This document shows positions 49,499-62,898 of a DNA stretch of 64,000 nt, in pieces. The position numbers and the translations under genes were made by a program. The first letter of the stretch is position 1. The number at the start of each line of letters is the position of its first letter. The stretch lies in assembly GCA_035543115.1 (NCBI GenBank), contig DATKKF010000029.1, forward strand, positions 11,802-75,801. The letters are read 5' to 3'. The notes under the pieces were generated by a model. That model saw only the letters and a program-made list of their open reading frames with translations, had not been told where the DNA came from and ran no database searches. Source of the DNA: RPRB01 sp035543115. Its GTDB lineage: Bacteria > Myxococcota > Myxococcia > Myxococcales > Myxococcaceae.

Positions 49499-50982
49499 GC
49501 GCGCTGCTGCTCCTCGCCCTGGCCGCGGCGGCACCCCCTGGCACGGTGCGGGTGGGAAGCAAGGCGTTCACCGAATCGGTCATCATCGGCGAGCTGGCGA
49601 CGGAGGTGATCGAGCGTCGGGGTCTGCGCGCCGAGCACGTGCGCGGGCTGGGTGGCACGCGGGTGGTGTGGGACGCCCTGGTGCGCGGCGACGTGGACGT
49701 CTACCCCGAGTACACGGGCACGCTCGCCGAGGAGATCTTCGCTGGGCGGGTGCGCCCCGATGCGCTCGAGCCGGCGCTTGCCGCGGCGGGGATCGAGCTC
49801 GGACCGTCGCTGGGGTTCGAGGACGGATACGCGCTGGGGATGCGCGAGGACCGCGCGGAGACGCTCGGCATCCGTCGCATCTCGGACCTCCGCACCCGTC
49901 CGGAGCTCCGGTTCGGCTTCAGCAACGAGTTCCTCGATCGCGCCGACGGGTGGCGCGCCCTGCAGCTGGCGTACGGGCTGCCCCAGCGGGACGTGCGAGG
50001 GCTGGACCACGAGCTCGCCTACCGCGGCCTGCGGGGGGGAGCGATCGACCTGGTGGACCTCTACTCCACCGACCCGGAGATCCAGGCCGAGCACCTGCGC
50101 GTGCTCGAGGACGACCGGCACCACTTCCCCGAGTACCGCGCGGTGCTGCTGGTCCGCGCCGGCCTCGAGCGCCGCGTGCCGGGAGCGCGTGAAGCGCTGG
50201 AGGGGCTCCGGGACCGGATCGACGCCAGGGCGATGATGGCCATGAACGCCCGGGCGCGGCTGCAGCGGGTGCCCGAGCCGGAGGTCGCCGCGGCATTCCT
50301 CCGCGACCGGCTGGGAGAGGCGGGCCCCGGCGTCGCCAAGGCCTCGGCGCCCGGCCGCGCCCGGCGGATCCTCGCCCGGCTCGGTGAGCACCTGACCCTG
50401 GTCGCCGTGTCGCTCGGCCTGTCGCTCGCCGTCGCCGTGCCGCTGGGCGTCTTCGCCGCCCGCCGGCGCCGGGCAGGGCAGGCGGTGCTGGCGACGGTGG
50501 GAGTCGTCCAGACCATCCCCTCGCTGGCCCTGCTGGTGCTGATGATCCCGCTCCTCGGCATCGGGTCACGGCCGGCCATCGCCGCGCTGTTCCTCTATGG
50601 CCTTCTCCCCATCGTCCGGAACACCCACGCAGGGCTGGTGGGCATCGCCCCGGACCTGCGCGAGTCGGCCGATGCGCTCGGGCTTCCCCGCATGTTCCGT
50701 CTGCTGCGGGTGGAGCTTCCGCTGGCCTCGCCCTCCATTCTCGCCGGGGTGAAGACCTCGGCGGTCATCGCGGTGGGGACCGCGACCCTCGGCGCGCTGG
50801 TGGGGGCGGGGGGCTTCGGGCAGCCCATCCTCACCGGCATCCGCCTGGCCGACACCGGGCTGCTCCTGGAGGGCGCCCTTCCCGCAGCGGCGCTGGCGCT
50901 GGCGGTGGAGGCCGCGTTCGACGCCGTGGAGCGGCTGGTCGTCCCGCGGGGCCTCCGCCTCCGGCCGGAGCAACCGGAATGA
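49495..50982 (+). CDS. opuB-like: Fused substrate-binding protein and permease of osmoprotectant ABC importer
   Basis: A 495-residue protein. A short signal or membrane start (SALLLLALAAAAPPG) is followed by an OpuAC/ProX-type binding domain at about 20-285 (VRVGSKAFTESVIIGELATEVIE, DVDVYPEYTGTLAEEIF). From about 300 a binding-protein-dependent permease domain with five or six helices begins (LGEHLTLVAVSLGLSLAVAVPLGVFAARR); the EAA-type loop is ESADALGLPRMFRLLRVELPLA. Glycine betaine, choline or a related quaternary amine is the expected substrate. Start GTG 49495 with GGAGGG upstream; the binding domain would face the periplasm. Confidence 0.9.
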   Translation: MSALLLLALAAAAPPGTVRVGSKAFTESVIIGELATEVIERRGLRAEHVRGLGGTRVVWDALVRGDVDVYPEYTGTLAEEIFAGRVRPDALEPALAAAGIELGPSLGFEDGYALGMREDRAETLGIRRISDLRTRPELRFGFSNEFLDRADGWRALQLAYGLPQRDVRGLDHELAYRGLRGGAIDLVDLYSTDPEIQAEHLRVLEDDRHHFPEYRAVLLVRAGLERRVPGAREALEGLRDRIDARAMMAMNARARLQRVPEPEVAAAFLRDRLGEAGPGVAKASAPGRARRILARLGEHLTLVAVSLGLSLAVAVPLGVFAARRRRAGQAVLATVGVVQTIPSLALLVLMIPLLGIGSRPAIAALFLYGLLPIVRNTHAGLVGIAPDLRESADALGLPRMFRLLRVELPLASPSILAGVKTSAVIAVGTATLGALVGAGGFGQPILTGIRLADTGLLLEGALPAAALALAVEAAFDAVERLVVPRGLRLRPEQPE

Positions 50983-51024
50983 GCGTTCCTGTCGAGCCCG
51001 CAGGGGCGAAGGGTGCTTCTGGCG

Positions 51025-51423
51025 TCAGCCGAGCGCGCCGAGCCCCGCGCTGGCGACTTGCTCATCCTCGTGCGAGGCAACCCCCGAGACGCCGACCGCG
51101 CCGACGCACTCGCCCTCGACCTGGATGGGCAGTCCGCCCTGCACCCGGACCTGCCCGGGGAAGGCGACCAGGGCGGGACGTTCCTTGACCACTTCCTCCA
51201 GGGCCTTGGTGGGAAGGCGGAGCATCGCTGCCGTCCAGGCCTTCCGGGTGGCGATCTCCGCGCTCGGAAGCGGGGCGCCGTCCATTCGTTCCAGCGCGAG
51301 GAGGAATCCTCCGTCGTCCACCACCGCGATGCTGACGTTCCACTTCCGCTGCTCGGCCTCGGCGCGGGCGGCCTGGAGCATGCGGCGGGCATCGTCGAGG
51401 GTCAGGGCTCGCTTCGTTCGCAT
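51025..51423 (-). CDS. HbpS/GlcG-family (DUF336) protein
   Basis: A 132-residue protein with the family motifs LTLDDARRMLQAARAEAEQRKWNVSIAVVDDGGFLLALERMDGA and VQGGLPIQVEGECVGAVGVSG. HbpS in Streptomyces binds heme and senses redox stress; GlcG is a glycolate-operon member of unknown role. No signal peptide is visible, so this one is probably cytosolic. Convergent with the importer gene, 42 bases apart, and divergent from rmuC. Confidence 0.88.
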   Translation of the reverse strand: MRTKRALTLDDARRMLQAARAEAEQRKWNVSIAVVDDGGFLLALERMDGAPLPSAEIATRKAWTAAMLRLPTKALEEVVKERPALVAFPGQVRVQGGLPIQVEGECVGAVGVSGVASHEDEQVASAGLGALG

Positions 51424-51596
51424 GGCCAGAGGGGCTTACCCTTGCGCGCGGCCCTTGACCAGCGCCCGCCGCCGAGAGCACCGCCGACCCCCGACGGGTC
51501 GCGCGTGCTCCGTCTCCCCAACGTCAGGCCCCGCCCGTACGGTGTTCCCCCGCTCATCGCCCGTGCAGGGCGAGCGGGGTTGAGGAGCGAGGTGCG

Positions 51597-53039
51597 ATGG
51601 AGCTGTCCTGGGTGGCGGGAACGGGAGCGCTGGTGGCCGCGGCCGCGGCCGCGGTGCTCGGCTGGGTGCTCGGGCGGGCGCGGCTCGCAGCGACCCAGGC
51701 CAGGGAGCGGGCAACGCTCGAGACGTCGCAGCAGGTCCTCGCGGAGCGGGTGAGGGCCCGGGACGTGGACCTCCAGGAACAGGCGCGCACCCTCGCCGCG
51801 ATGACGGCGCGGGCGGAGGCGCTCGAGGAGGTGCGTTCCCGGGCACTCGCCGAGCTCGCCGCCGAGCGCGCCGCCCGCGCCGAGGAGCAGCGCGCGATGG
51901 AAGAGAAGCTGCGGCTGGTCCAGGCGACCCAGGAGGAGCTCACCGAACGCTTCAAGGCGCTGTCCCACGACGCCCTGCAGGCCAACACCCGGAGCTTCCT
52001 GGAGTACGCCAAGACGCAGCTGGAGAAGACCCAGGAGGTGGCGAAGGTCGAGCTCGACGCCCGCTCCACCGCCATCGACGTGCTGGTCGCGCCCATCCGC
52101 GAGGCCCTGGAGAAGGTGGACGTGAAGCTCGCCGAATTCGACCAGAGCCGGGAGCGGGCCCAGGGAGCGCTCGGGGCGCAGATCCGTGCCCTGGCCGAGT
52201 CGCAGGACGCGCTCCGGCAGCAGACCGAGCGGCTGGTGGGCGCGCTCCGGGCCCCCAACACCCGCGGCCGCTGGGGAGAGATCCAGCTCCGGCGCGTGGT
52301 CGAGCTCGCGGGCATGGTGGACCGCTGCGATTTCACCGAGCAGACCCGGGTGGACGTCGAGGGGGGCTCGCTCCGGCCCGATCTGGTCGTTCACCTCCCC
52401 GGCGAGAAGCAGGTGGTGGTGGACAGCAAGGTACCGCTCCAGGCGTACCTGGACGCGCACCAGGCTGCGGACGAGGCCATGAAGCAGTCCCGTCTCGCGG
52501 CCCACGCCGCCGACGTGCGACGTCACGTTCGCAAGCTCAGCGAGAAGGGCTACGCGGCCCAGTTCGAGTCCGCACCCGAGTTCGTGGTGATGTTCATGCC
52601 CGGCGAGGCCTTCCTCTTCGCCGCGTTGGAGAAGGACCCCGAGCTGGTCGAGTTCGGGGCGACACAGAACGTCATCCTCGCCACACCCACCACCCTGATC
52701 GCGCTCCTCCGTGCGGTTGCCTACGGCTGGCGTCAGGAGCAGGTGGCGAAGAACGCCCGGGACATCCAGGCGCTCGGCCGCGAGCTGCACGACCGGCTCC
52801 AGACAGTGGTGAAGCACCTGGCCATGCTCGGGCAGCGGCTGGGCGGCTCGGTGGACGCCTACAACTCGGCCATCAGCTCCCTCGAGTCGCGCGCGCTGGT
52901 CACGGCCCGAAAGTTCCGCGAGCTCGGCGCAGGCGGCGAGTCCGACATCCCGCGGCTCGAGCCCGTCGAGTCGCTCGTCCGGCAGCTCGACATCCCGGCG
53001 CTCCCGCCGGGCCGCCGCGGCGGGCACGAGGCCGCCTGA
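51597..53039 (+). CDS. rmuC: DNA recombination protein RmuC
   Basis: A 480-residue protein with an N-terminal membrane helix (about 5-25, GALVAAAAAAVLGWVLG), a long coiled coil to about residue 205, and the RmuC nuclease-like core: NTRGRWGEIQLRRVVELAGM, LPGEKQVVVDSKVPLQAYLDA, then FVVMFMPGEAFLFAALE and TTLIALLRAVAYGWRQE. The core resembles PD-(D/E)XK nucleases. RmuC limits inversions at short repeats in E. coli and is also a phage-defence candidate elsewhere. Normal length, intact. Confidence 0.93.
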   Translation: MELSWVAGTGALVAAAAAAVLGWVLGRARLAATQARERATLETSQQVLAERVRARDVDLQEQARTLAAMTARAEALEEVRSRALAELAAERAARAEEQRAMEEKLRLVQATQEELTERFKALSHDALQANTRSFLEYAKTQLEKTQEVAKVELDARSTAIDVLVAPIREALEKVDVKLAEFDQSRERAQGALGAQIRALAESQDALRQQTERLVGALRAPNTRGRWGEIQLRRVVELAGMVDRCDFTEQTRVDVEGGSLRPDLVVHLPGEKQVVVDSKVPLQAYLDAHQAADEAMKQSRLAAHAADVRRHVRKLSEKGYAAQFESAPEFVVMFMPGEAFLFAALEKDPELVEFGATQNVILATPTTLIALLRAVAYGWRQEQVAKNARDIQALGRELHDRLQTVVKHLAMLGQRLGGSVDAYNSAISSLESRALVTARKFRELGAGGESDIPRLEPVESLVRQLDIPALPPGRRGGHEAA

Positions 53040-53231
53040 CCCTCGCCGGGCGCTGACCTCTGCGGAGGTTCGACGCTCGACGACCTTCGAGCACGCGGGA
53101 CGGCTCGGACTCCGGCGTGGCGCCTGGGCGCTGCAGCCGCGGGACATCCGGACCTCCCCGGCGAGGGCCTCCCGATCGAGCATGGGTGGGGCAGCGCCGC
53201 CGGCCACGACGCGCTAAGAGTCCGCCCCGCG

Positions 53232-54821
53232 ATGGAGACCACGAGAGGTCCGAGACGGGTGGTGGTGGTGGGGGCGGGCCCCGGCGGTCTGGCGGCGGCG
53301 ATCAACCTCGCCGGGCTGGGGTTCGAGGTCACCGTGGTGGAGAAGGACGCCGTCCCGGGCGGCCGGATGAAGGGCCTCACCCTGGGCGAGCGCGGCGAGT
53401 ACGCGCTCGACACCGGCCCCTCCATCCTCCAGCTCCCCGGCGTGCTCGAGCGCATCTTCGGGCGCTCCGGGAAGCGCATCCAGGACTACCTGACGCTCGT
53501 TCCCGTGGACCCCAACACCCGGGTGCATTTCTGGGACGGCAGCCAGCTGGACACCTCGCAGCATCCCGAGCGCCTCGAGGCGTCGCTCGCCCGGCTGGAC
53601 CGGCGGCTCCCGATGGCGATGCGCCGCTGGATGGAGCTCAGCCGCGACAAGTACGCCGTCGCCTACGAGAAGTTCATGGCCACGCCGGCCGGGAACCTCG
53701 GCTACTACGCGCCATGGCGGCTGCTGCCTGCCCTGCGCTTCAAGCCCTGGCAGAGCCTCTACGCGCACCTGGACGAGGCCTTCCACGACGACCGGGTGAC
53801 GTACGCGCTGGCCTACCCCTCGAAGTACCTCGGCCTGCACCCCACGACGTGCTCCAGCGTCTTCTCGGTCATCCCGTACCTCGAGCTGGCGTTCGGCGTG
53901 TGGCACGTGCAGGGAGGGTTCCGGGAGCTCGCCCGCGGCATGCAGCGCTGCGCGGAGGACCTCGGCGCACGCTTCCGCTTCTCGGGCCCGGTGCGGAAGG
54001 TGTGGATCGAGTCGGCGCACACCCGCGGGGTCGAGCTGGAGAGCGGGGAGCGGATCAAGGCCGACGCGGTGGTGGTCAACGCCGACCTGCCGTACGCGGC
54101 CACGCGGCTGGTGGACTCCGAGTGGCGTAGCGGGACCCGGCTCAGTGACCGGGTGCTCGAAGGCTCCCGGTACTCCTGCAGCACCTTCATGCTCTACCTG
54201 GGGCTCGACCGGCGCTGGGCCGACCTGCCTCACCACCTCATCTACCTGTCGAACCACGCCCGGCGCACCGACGCAGCCGCGCTCGACGACCGGTTCGTCG
54301 ACGAGGACGATCCCCCGTTCTACGTCTGCAACCCCTGCGTCACGGACGCGAGCGGCGCGCCGGCGGGTCACTCGACCCTGTACGTGCTGGTCCCCACTCC
54401 CAACACCCACCAGGCGGTGGACTGGGTACGGACGGAGCGCGTGCTGGCCGAGCGGGTCCCGGGCTGGCTGGCCAAGGTGGGGATGCACGACGTGGCCCGG
54501 CACATCCGGGCGCAGCGGACCTTCACCGCCGAGACCTGGCGCGACGACTTCAACGTCTTCCGCGGCGCGGTCTTCAACCTGGCGCACAGCTGGCTGCAGC
54601 TCGGCCCACTCCGGCCGAAGGTGAAGAACCCGGACGTCGAGGGGCTCTACTGGGTCGGCGGTGGGACCCACCCGGGCAGCGGGCTGCTGACCATCATGGA
54701 GAGCGCGAACATCGCCGCGGACTACCTGGCCAAGGCGATCGGCCGGGAGGGGCTGCCGGGCTGGCCCTACGTCCCGCCGGTACCGGAGCGCACGCAGGGG
54801 CCCCACAGCGCGGTCGCATGA
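53232..54821 (+). CDS. crtI: Phytoene desaturase-type FAD oxidoreductase (CrtI family)
   Basis: A 529-residue flavoprotein. N-terminal FAD Rossmann motif VVVVGAGPGGLAAAINLAG with the downstream VVEKDAVPGGRM; the CrtI signature near the end is GLYWVGGGTHPGSGLLTIMESANIAADYL. Length and pattern fit carotenoid desaturases that add conjugated double bonds to phytoene, or the related CrtN/CrtO/CrtD types. No phytoene synthase, cyclase or crtE gene is near, so the pathway role is not fixed. A TAAGAGT ends 10 bases before the ATG. The 192-base gap before it has only a short GCTCGA/TCGAGC stem at 53075-53092. Confidence 0.9.
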   Translation: METTRGPRRVVVVGAGPGGLAAAINLAGLGFEVTVVEKDAVPGGRMKGLTLGERGEYALDTGPSILQLPGVLERIFGRSGKRIQDYLTLVPVDPNTRVHFWDGSQLDTSQHPERLEASLARLDRRLPMAMRRWMELSRDKYAVAYEKFMATPAGNLGYYAPWRLLPALRFKPWQSLYAHLDEAFHDDRVTYALAYPSKYLGLHPTTCSSVFSVIPYLELAFGVWHVQGGFRELARGMQRCAEDLGARFRFSGPVRKVWIESAHTRGVELESGERIKADAVVVNADLPYAATRLVDSEWRSGTRLSDRVLEGSRYSCSTFMLYLGLDRRWADLPHHLIYLSNHARRTDAAALDDRFVDEDDPPFYVCNPCVTDASGAPAGHSTLYVLVPTPNTHQAVDWVRTERVLAERVPGWLAKVGMHDVARHIRAQRTFTAETWRDDFNVFRGAVFNLAHSWLQLGPLRPKVKNPDVEGLYWVGGGTHPGSGLLTIMESANIAADYLAKAIGREGLPGWPYVPPVPERTQGPHSAVA

Positions 54822-54890
54822 CCTCCGACCCTCCGACCCGCGGCCGACGGGCGAGCCAGGGTGGGCGGGCTCTCGGCTGGTGCGCCCCGG

Positions 54891-57067
<2,177 letters not shown>

Positions 57068-57068
<1 letters not shown>

Positions 57069-58237
57069 CAGGCGGCCTCGAACAGTGCCGCCGCGCCCAT
57101 CCCTCCTCCGATGCACATGGTCACCACACCATACCGGCCGCCGCGCCGCTTCAGCTCCCGGAGCAGGGTCGCGGTCATGCGGGTGCCGGAGACGCCCAGC
57201 GGATGGCCAAGGGCGATGGCTCCGCCGTTGGGGTTGACCTTCGCCCGGTCGATTCCCAGCTCGCGGATGCAGTACAGCGCCTGGGCGGCGAAGGCCTCGT
57301 TCAGCTCGAAGACGTCGATGTCCTTCACCTCGAGCTTGTTCTTCGCCAGGAGCTTCCGCACTGCCGGCACCGGACCGATGCCCATGATCTCCGGGGGCAC
57401 GCCGGCCACCTGGAAGTCGATGAAGTACCCGAGCGGCTTCACCCCCAGCGCCTTCGCCTTCTCCTCGGACATCACCACCGCCGCGCCGGCGCCGTCGGTC
57501 AAGGGCGAGGCATTGCCGGCGGTGACGGTGCCCTTGGGGTTGAAGGCCGGCTTGAGCTTGGCCAGCCCCTCGAGCGTGGTGTCCGGGCGGAGGATGGTGT
57601 CCTCGGTCACGGTCACCTCGTGCGGCGTCCCGCCTTCGTCGAACACCTCGGTCTTCACCGGGATGATCTCCTCCTTGAGGATGCCCTTCTTCCGGGCCTC
57701 TGCGGCGCGCCGCTGGCTCTCGTAGGCGAAGGCGTCCTGGTCTGCCCGGCTGACCTCGAAGCGCCTGGCCACGTTCTCCGCGGTCGCGCCCATCGAGGTG
57801 TAGATCTCCGGGTGCTTCTCCATGAGATCGGGATTGGCGGACACCTTGTTGCCGCCCATCGGCACCATGCTCATCGACTCGGTGCCTCCTGCCACCGCGA
57901 CGTCGTACATCCCCGCGGCGATCGACTGGGCCACCTGGGCGATGGACTGCACGCCCGAGCTGCAGAAGCGGTTGATGGTCATCGCCGGGACGGTGTCCGG
58001 AAGGCCGGCGAGGAGCGCCGCCTGCCGAGCCACGTTCATGCCCTGCTCGGCCTCGGGCATGGCGCAGCCGAGCACCACGTCGTCCACGGCGGACGGCTGG
58101 AGCCCGGGCACGGCGGAGACGGCGGCGCGGATGGCCTCGGCGGCGAGGGTGTCGGGACGGGTGTCCTTGAACTCGCCCTTGAGCGCGCGGGTGAAGGGGG
58201 TGCGGACGGCGCTGGCGATGACGACTCGGGGAGCCAT
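57068..58237 (-). CDS. fadA: Acetyl-CoA acyltransferase (thiolase)
   Basis: A 389-residue thiolase. Nucleophile C92 in INRFCSSGVQSI, base His in GGAIALGHPLGVSGTRM, second Cys in TMCIGGGMGAA. It catalyses the last, CoA-dependent cleavage of 3-ketoacyl-CoA in beta-oxidation. The order fadN - fadA with a 20-base gap is the usual arrangement, and both would form the trifunctional complex. Start ATG near 58237. Confidence 0.94.
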
Positions 58238-58257
58238 GGTCTCGTTCTCCTAACGCT

Positions 58258-60648
<2,391 letters not shown>

Positions 60649-60692
60649 CGGAGTTGCTCCTTCGGGGCGCGCTGACGCGCCGTGTCGGGCGC

Positions 60693-60723
60693 ACCCTACG
60701 CCGCTGACTCGATAATCAACAAG
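60693..60723 (-). promoter_or_regulatory. Candidate promoter region of the fad operon
   Basis: On the minus strand TAGGGT (60693-60698) lies downstream of TTGTTGATT (60715-60723), with 17-19 bases between depending on which hexamer is taken. The AT-richer block contains the imperfect dyad TGA-N8-TCA (60705-60718), a possible operator. Weak support. Confidence 0.3.
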
Positions 60724-60823
60724 GCAGAAGAAGGCAGCACTTTCGCCAGCGGAAACGCGTACTCCGGAGGGCCTATCGGCGAGCCGGGACTGCCAACGGG
60801 GTCCGGCCGTCAGGGCCAGACGG

Positions 60824-61486
60824 CTAGTCGCCGTTCCAGTCCGAGGCCGGGAGGACCTTCCACCCGGTGTCGAGGCCCCGCGAGGTGGTGAAGCGGAGGA
60901 TCCGCAGCGGCCACCGGCGTACTTCCTTCCGGGGTCCCTCGAGGCTCTCGATGGTCATGCGGTGGACCTCGAGCGTGTACGTGCCGTCGGTCCCCGCCTG
61001 GGCCAGCAGCGGGCGAACGGGGTTCTTCGGATGCCAGTAGACGGGCTTGCTGACCCGGGCGATGTACGCCAGGACGGGCAAGGTGCGGTTGAACCGGCTC
61101 GCCCGCTCGCGGGTGGGAGCGAGCAGCTTGTTCGCCTCGGCCTCTGACAGCTCGCGGACCTGCACGTCGTTGCTGAGCGCGCCGGACTGGTTGAGGAGGC
61201 TCGCCAGGGTGGCCCGGCCGGCCCGGTCGAGGTCGGCCATCATCTCGGAGGCGGTCTGGAGCGCCGCGGTCTCCCGGCGAACCGGGTCCTCGGCGATGAT
61301 CCGCCAGCTCCCGATGGCGGCGATGGAGGCGTTCATCGTCACCCCACCGAGCAACGACTCGCGCGCGGCGTCGTCCCCGGTGCCGGTCAGCGCGTCGAGG
61401 TACGCGCGGGCCACCTGGTGAACGGCGTCCTCCTGCGCGACCGCGCCGAGCGACAGCAGCAGGGTGAGAAGGCCAACTCGCGGCAC
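60824..61486 (-). CDS. Secreted hypothetical protein, 220 residues
   Basis: Signal peptide MPRVGLLTLLLSLGAVAQED. The mature part is mostly helical and opens with AVHQVARAYLDALTGTGDDAARESLLGG, a pattern of NTF2-like/DUF4019-like periplasmic proteins. The C-terminal half carries Trp-rich basic strands (KPVYWHPKNPVRPLLAQ, VRRWPLRILRFTTSRGL). Not assigned to a known family. Gap to the fad operon start is 175 bases; divergent from the next gene. Confidence 0.65.
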   Translation of the reverse strand: MPRVGLLTLLLSLGAVAQEDAVHQVARAYLDALTGTGDDAARESLLGGVTMNASIAAIGSWRIIAEDPVRRETAALQTASEMMADLDRAGRATLASLLNQSGALSNDVQVRELSEAEANKLLAPTRERASRFNRTLPVLAYIARVSKPVYWHPKNPVRPLLAQAGTDGTYTLEVHRMTIESLEGPRKEVRRWPLRILRFTTSRGLDTGWKVLPASDWNGD

Positions 61487-61611
61487 GGGGAGACTGGAAC
61501 TTTTACGACAGCACGCGCGGGGGCGTCGAGGCGCGTGGGGAGCAGGATGTAGGTTGCCCCGCCCGCGCCGTGGGCCTAACTCCCCCTCGGGCCGGGCCGG
61601 ATGGAGGCGAC

Positions 61612-62061
61612 GTGAGACACGGAAGACGGTGGTGGTTGCTCCTCGGGCTCCTGGGCGCGCTGGCCGCGGCGCCGCGGGCCGCCGAGGCGCAGGAGCTCGA
61701 CCTCGGCGCTGGGGCGGACTACTGGACCCAGTCCCCCGGGATGGGGATCTTCAGCTTCGGCCTGGATGCGCTCTGGCGAGTGGCGCCGGGGTTTCAGCTC
61801 GGGTTCAAGCCAGGCTTCTTCCTCACCACTTCGGGCGACATCCCGGCCGGCATCCCCATCGACCTGAAGGTCCGGGTGAACGTGGGGCAGGCGTACGTCG
61901 ATGGCTTCGTGGGCCCCTGGTTCTTCTTCAAGGGCGACGTGGCCCGGATCCACGTGGGCATGGGCGCGGGCTGGCGCTTCGGACGGCTGCTCGTGGGCGG
62001 CGAGGTGTCGTACCTCAACAACGGAGCGACGTTCGGAGGGCGCATCGGCTTCCAGCTGTGA
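61612..62061 (+). CDS. Small outer-membrane beta-barrel-like protein
   Basis: A 149-residue protein from GTG 61612 with GGAGGC upstream. Signal peptide RRWWLLLGLLGALAAAPRAAEAQ, then strictly alternating strands with aromatic ends (GMGIFSFGLDALWRVAPGFQLGFKPGFFLTT trimmed here to its first and last parts; later GAGWRFGRLLVGGEVSYL) and a terminal GRIGFQL. About eight short strands would suit a small OmpX/OmpW-like barrel. No function can be assigned. A TAGGTT lies at 61550-61555, 56 bases upstream. Confidence 0.7.
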   Translation: MRHGRRWWLLLGLLGALAAAPRAAEAQELDLGAGADYWTQSPGMGIFSFGLDALWRVAPGFQLGFKPGFFLTTSGDIPAGIPIDLKVRVNVGQAYVDGFVGPWFFFKGDVARIHVGMGAGWRFGRLLVGGEVSYLNNGATFGGRIGFQL

Positions 62062-62082
62062 CGTGGCAGACTCCCCGCGCAG

Positions 62083-62898
62083 GTGAGAACCGCGTGCGCC
62101 TGCCTCCTGGTGCTGATCGGCTGTACCCCTCCGGGGAAGCACCTGGCCGAGACGGGCCATCCCACACCCGAGGGGGCGGCCAAGGCCGAGCATGACCTGG
62201 CCACCGCGGCGGCCCCGCCCGCGCCGGCGCTCCCGCCGGTGACGCCGGAGGTGGTGGCCCACGGCCGGCGCGACCGGATGGAGATCGCGCTCACCTTCGA
62301 CGCCTGCTCCACCCGCGAACCGAGCCAGTACGACGCACGGGTCACGGCAGAGCTGCTCGCCGCGAACGCTCCGGCGACCATCTTCCTCGGCGGAAGCTGG
62401 GCCAAGGAGGAGGTGGCGCAGGTGAAGGAGCTGGCGAGCCACCCGCAGTTCGAGCTCGGCAACCACACCTACACCCATCCCCACCTCCCGGCGGTGAAGG
62501 ACGATGCGCGCATCCGCGCCGAGCTGGTCCGCACCCAGGCCGAGGTGAAGGCGCTCACCGGTCAGACGCCGCGGTTCTTCCGGCCGCCCTACGGGGAGTA
62601 CGACCAGCGGGTGGTGCGCATCGCCGCCGAGCTCGGGCTCACCACGGTCGAGTACGACCTCCCCTCGGGCGATCCCGATGCCCACGCCACGAAGGAGCGG
62701 CTGGTCCACTGGGTGGTGTCGCGGGCGAGGCCCGGGAGCATCGTGGTGATGCACATCAACCACGTGAAGTTCCACACCGCCGAGGCGCTGCCGGACATCA
62801 TCGCCGGGCTTCGGAAGCGGGGTTTCACCCTGGTGACGGTGGGGCAGCTCGTCGGCGACCTGCACCCGGGCGTGCCGCCGGTGGGGGCCGCGCCCTGA
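62083..62898 (+). CDS. Polysaccharide deacetylase (CE4/NodB) lipoprotein
   Basis: A 271-residue protein with a short lipoprotein signal: ACACLLVLIGCTPP, Cys14. After a Pro/Ala linker comes the NodB domain: ALTFDACS with catalytic/metal D73, metal ligands H128 and H132 (GNHTYTHPHL), R167 in FFRPPYGEYD, and the last His in VVMHINHVKFH. It removes N-acetyl groups from a beta-1,4-linked polymer such as peptidoglycan or chitin in the periplasm. GTG start 21 bases after the barrel gene. Confidence 0.9.
   Translation: MRTACACLLVLIGCTPPGKHLAETGHPTPEGAAKAEHDLATAAAPPAPALPPVTPEVVAHGRRDRMEIALTFDACSTREPSQYDARVTAELLAANAPATIFLGGSWAKEEVAQVKELASHPQFELGNHTYTHPHLPAVKDDARIRAELVRTQAEVKALTGQTPRFFRPPYGEYDQRVVRIAAELGLTTVEYDLPSGDPDAHATKERLVHWVVSRARPGSIVVMHINHVKFHTAEALPDIIAGLRKRGFTLVTVGQLVGDLHPGVPPVGAAP

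Noticed and set aside
53075..53092. GCTCGA/TCGAGC stem after rmuC as terminator
   Set aside because: Only 6 bp with no T run; such stems are frequent by chance here.
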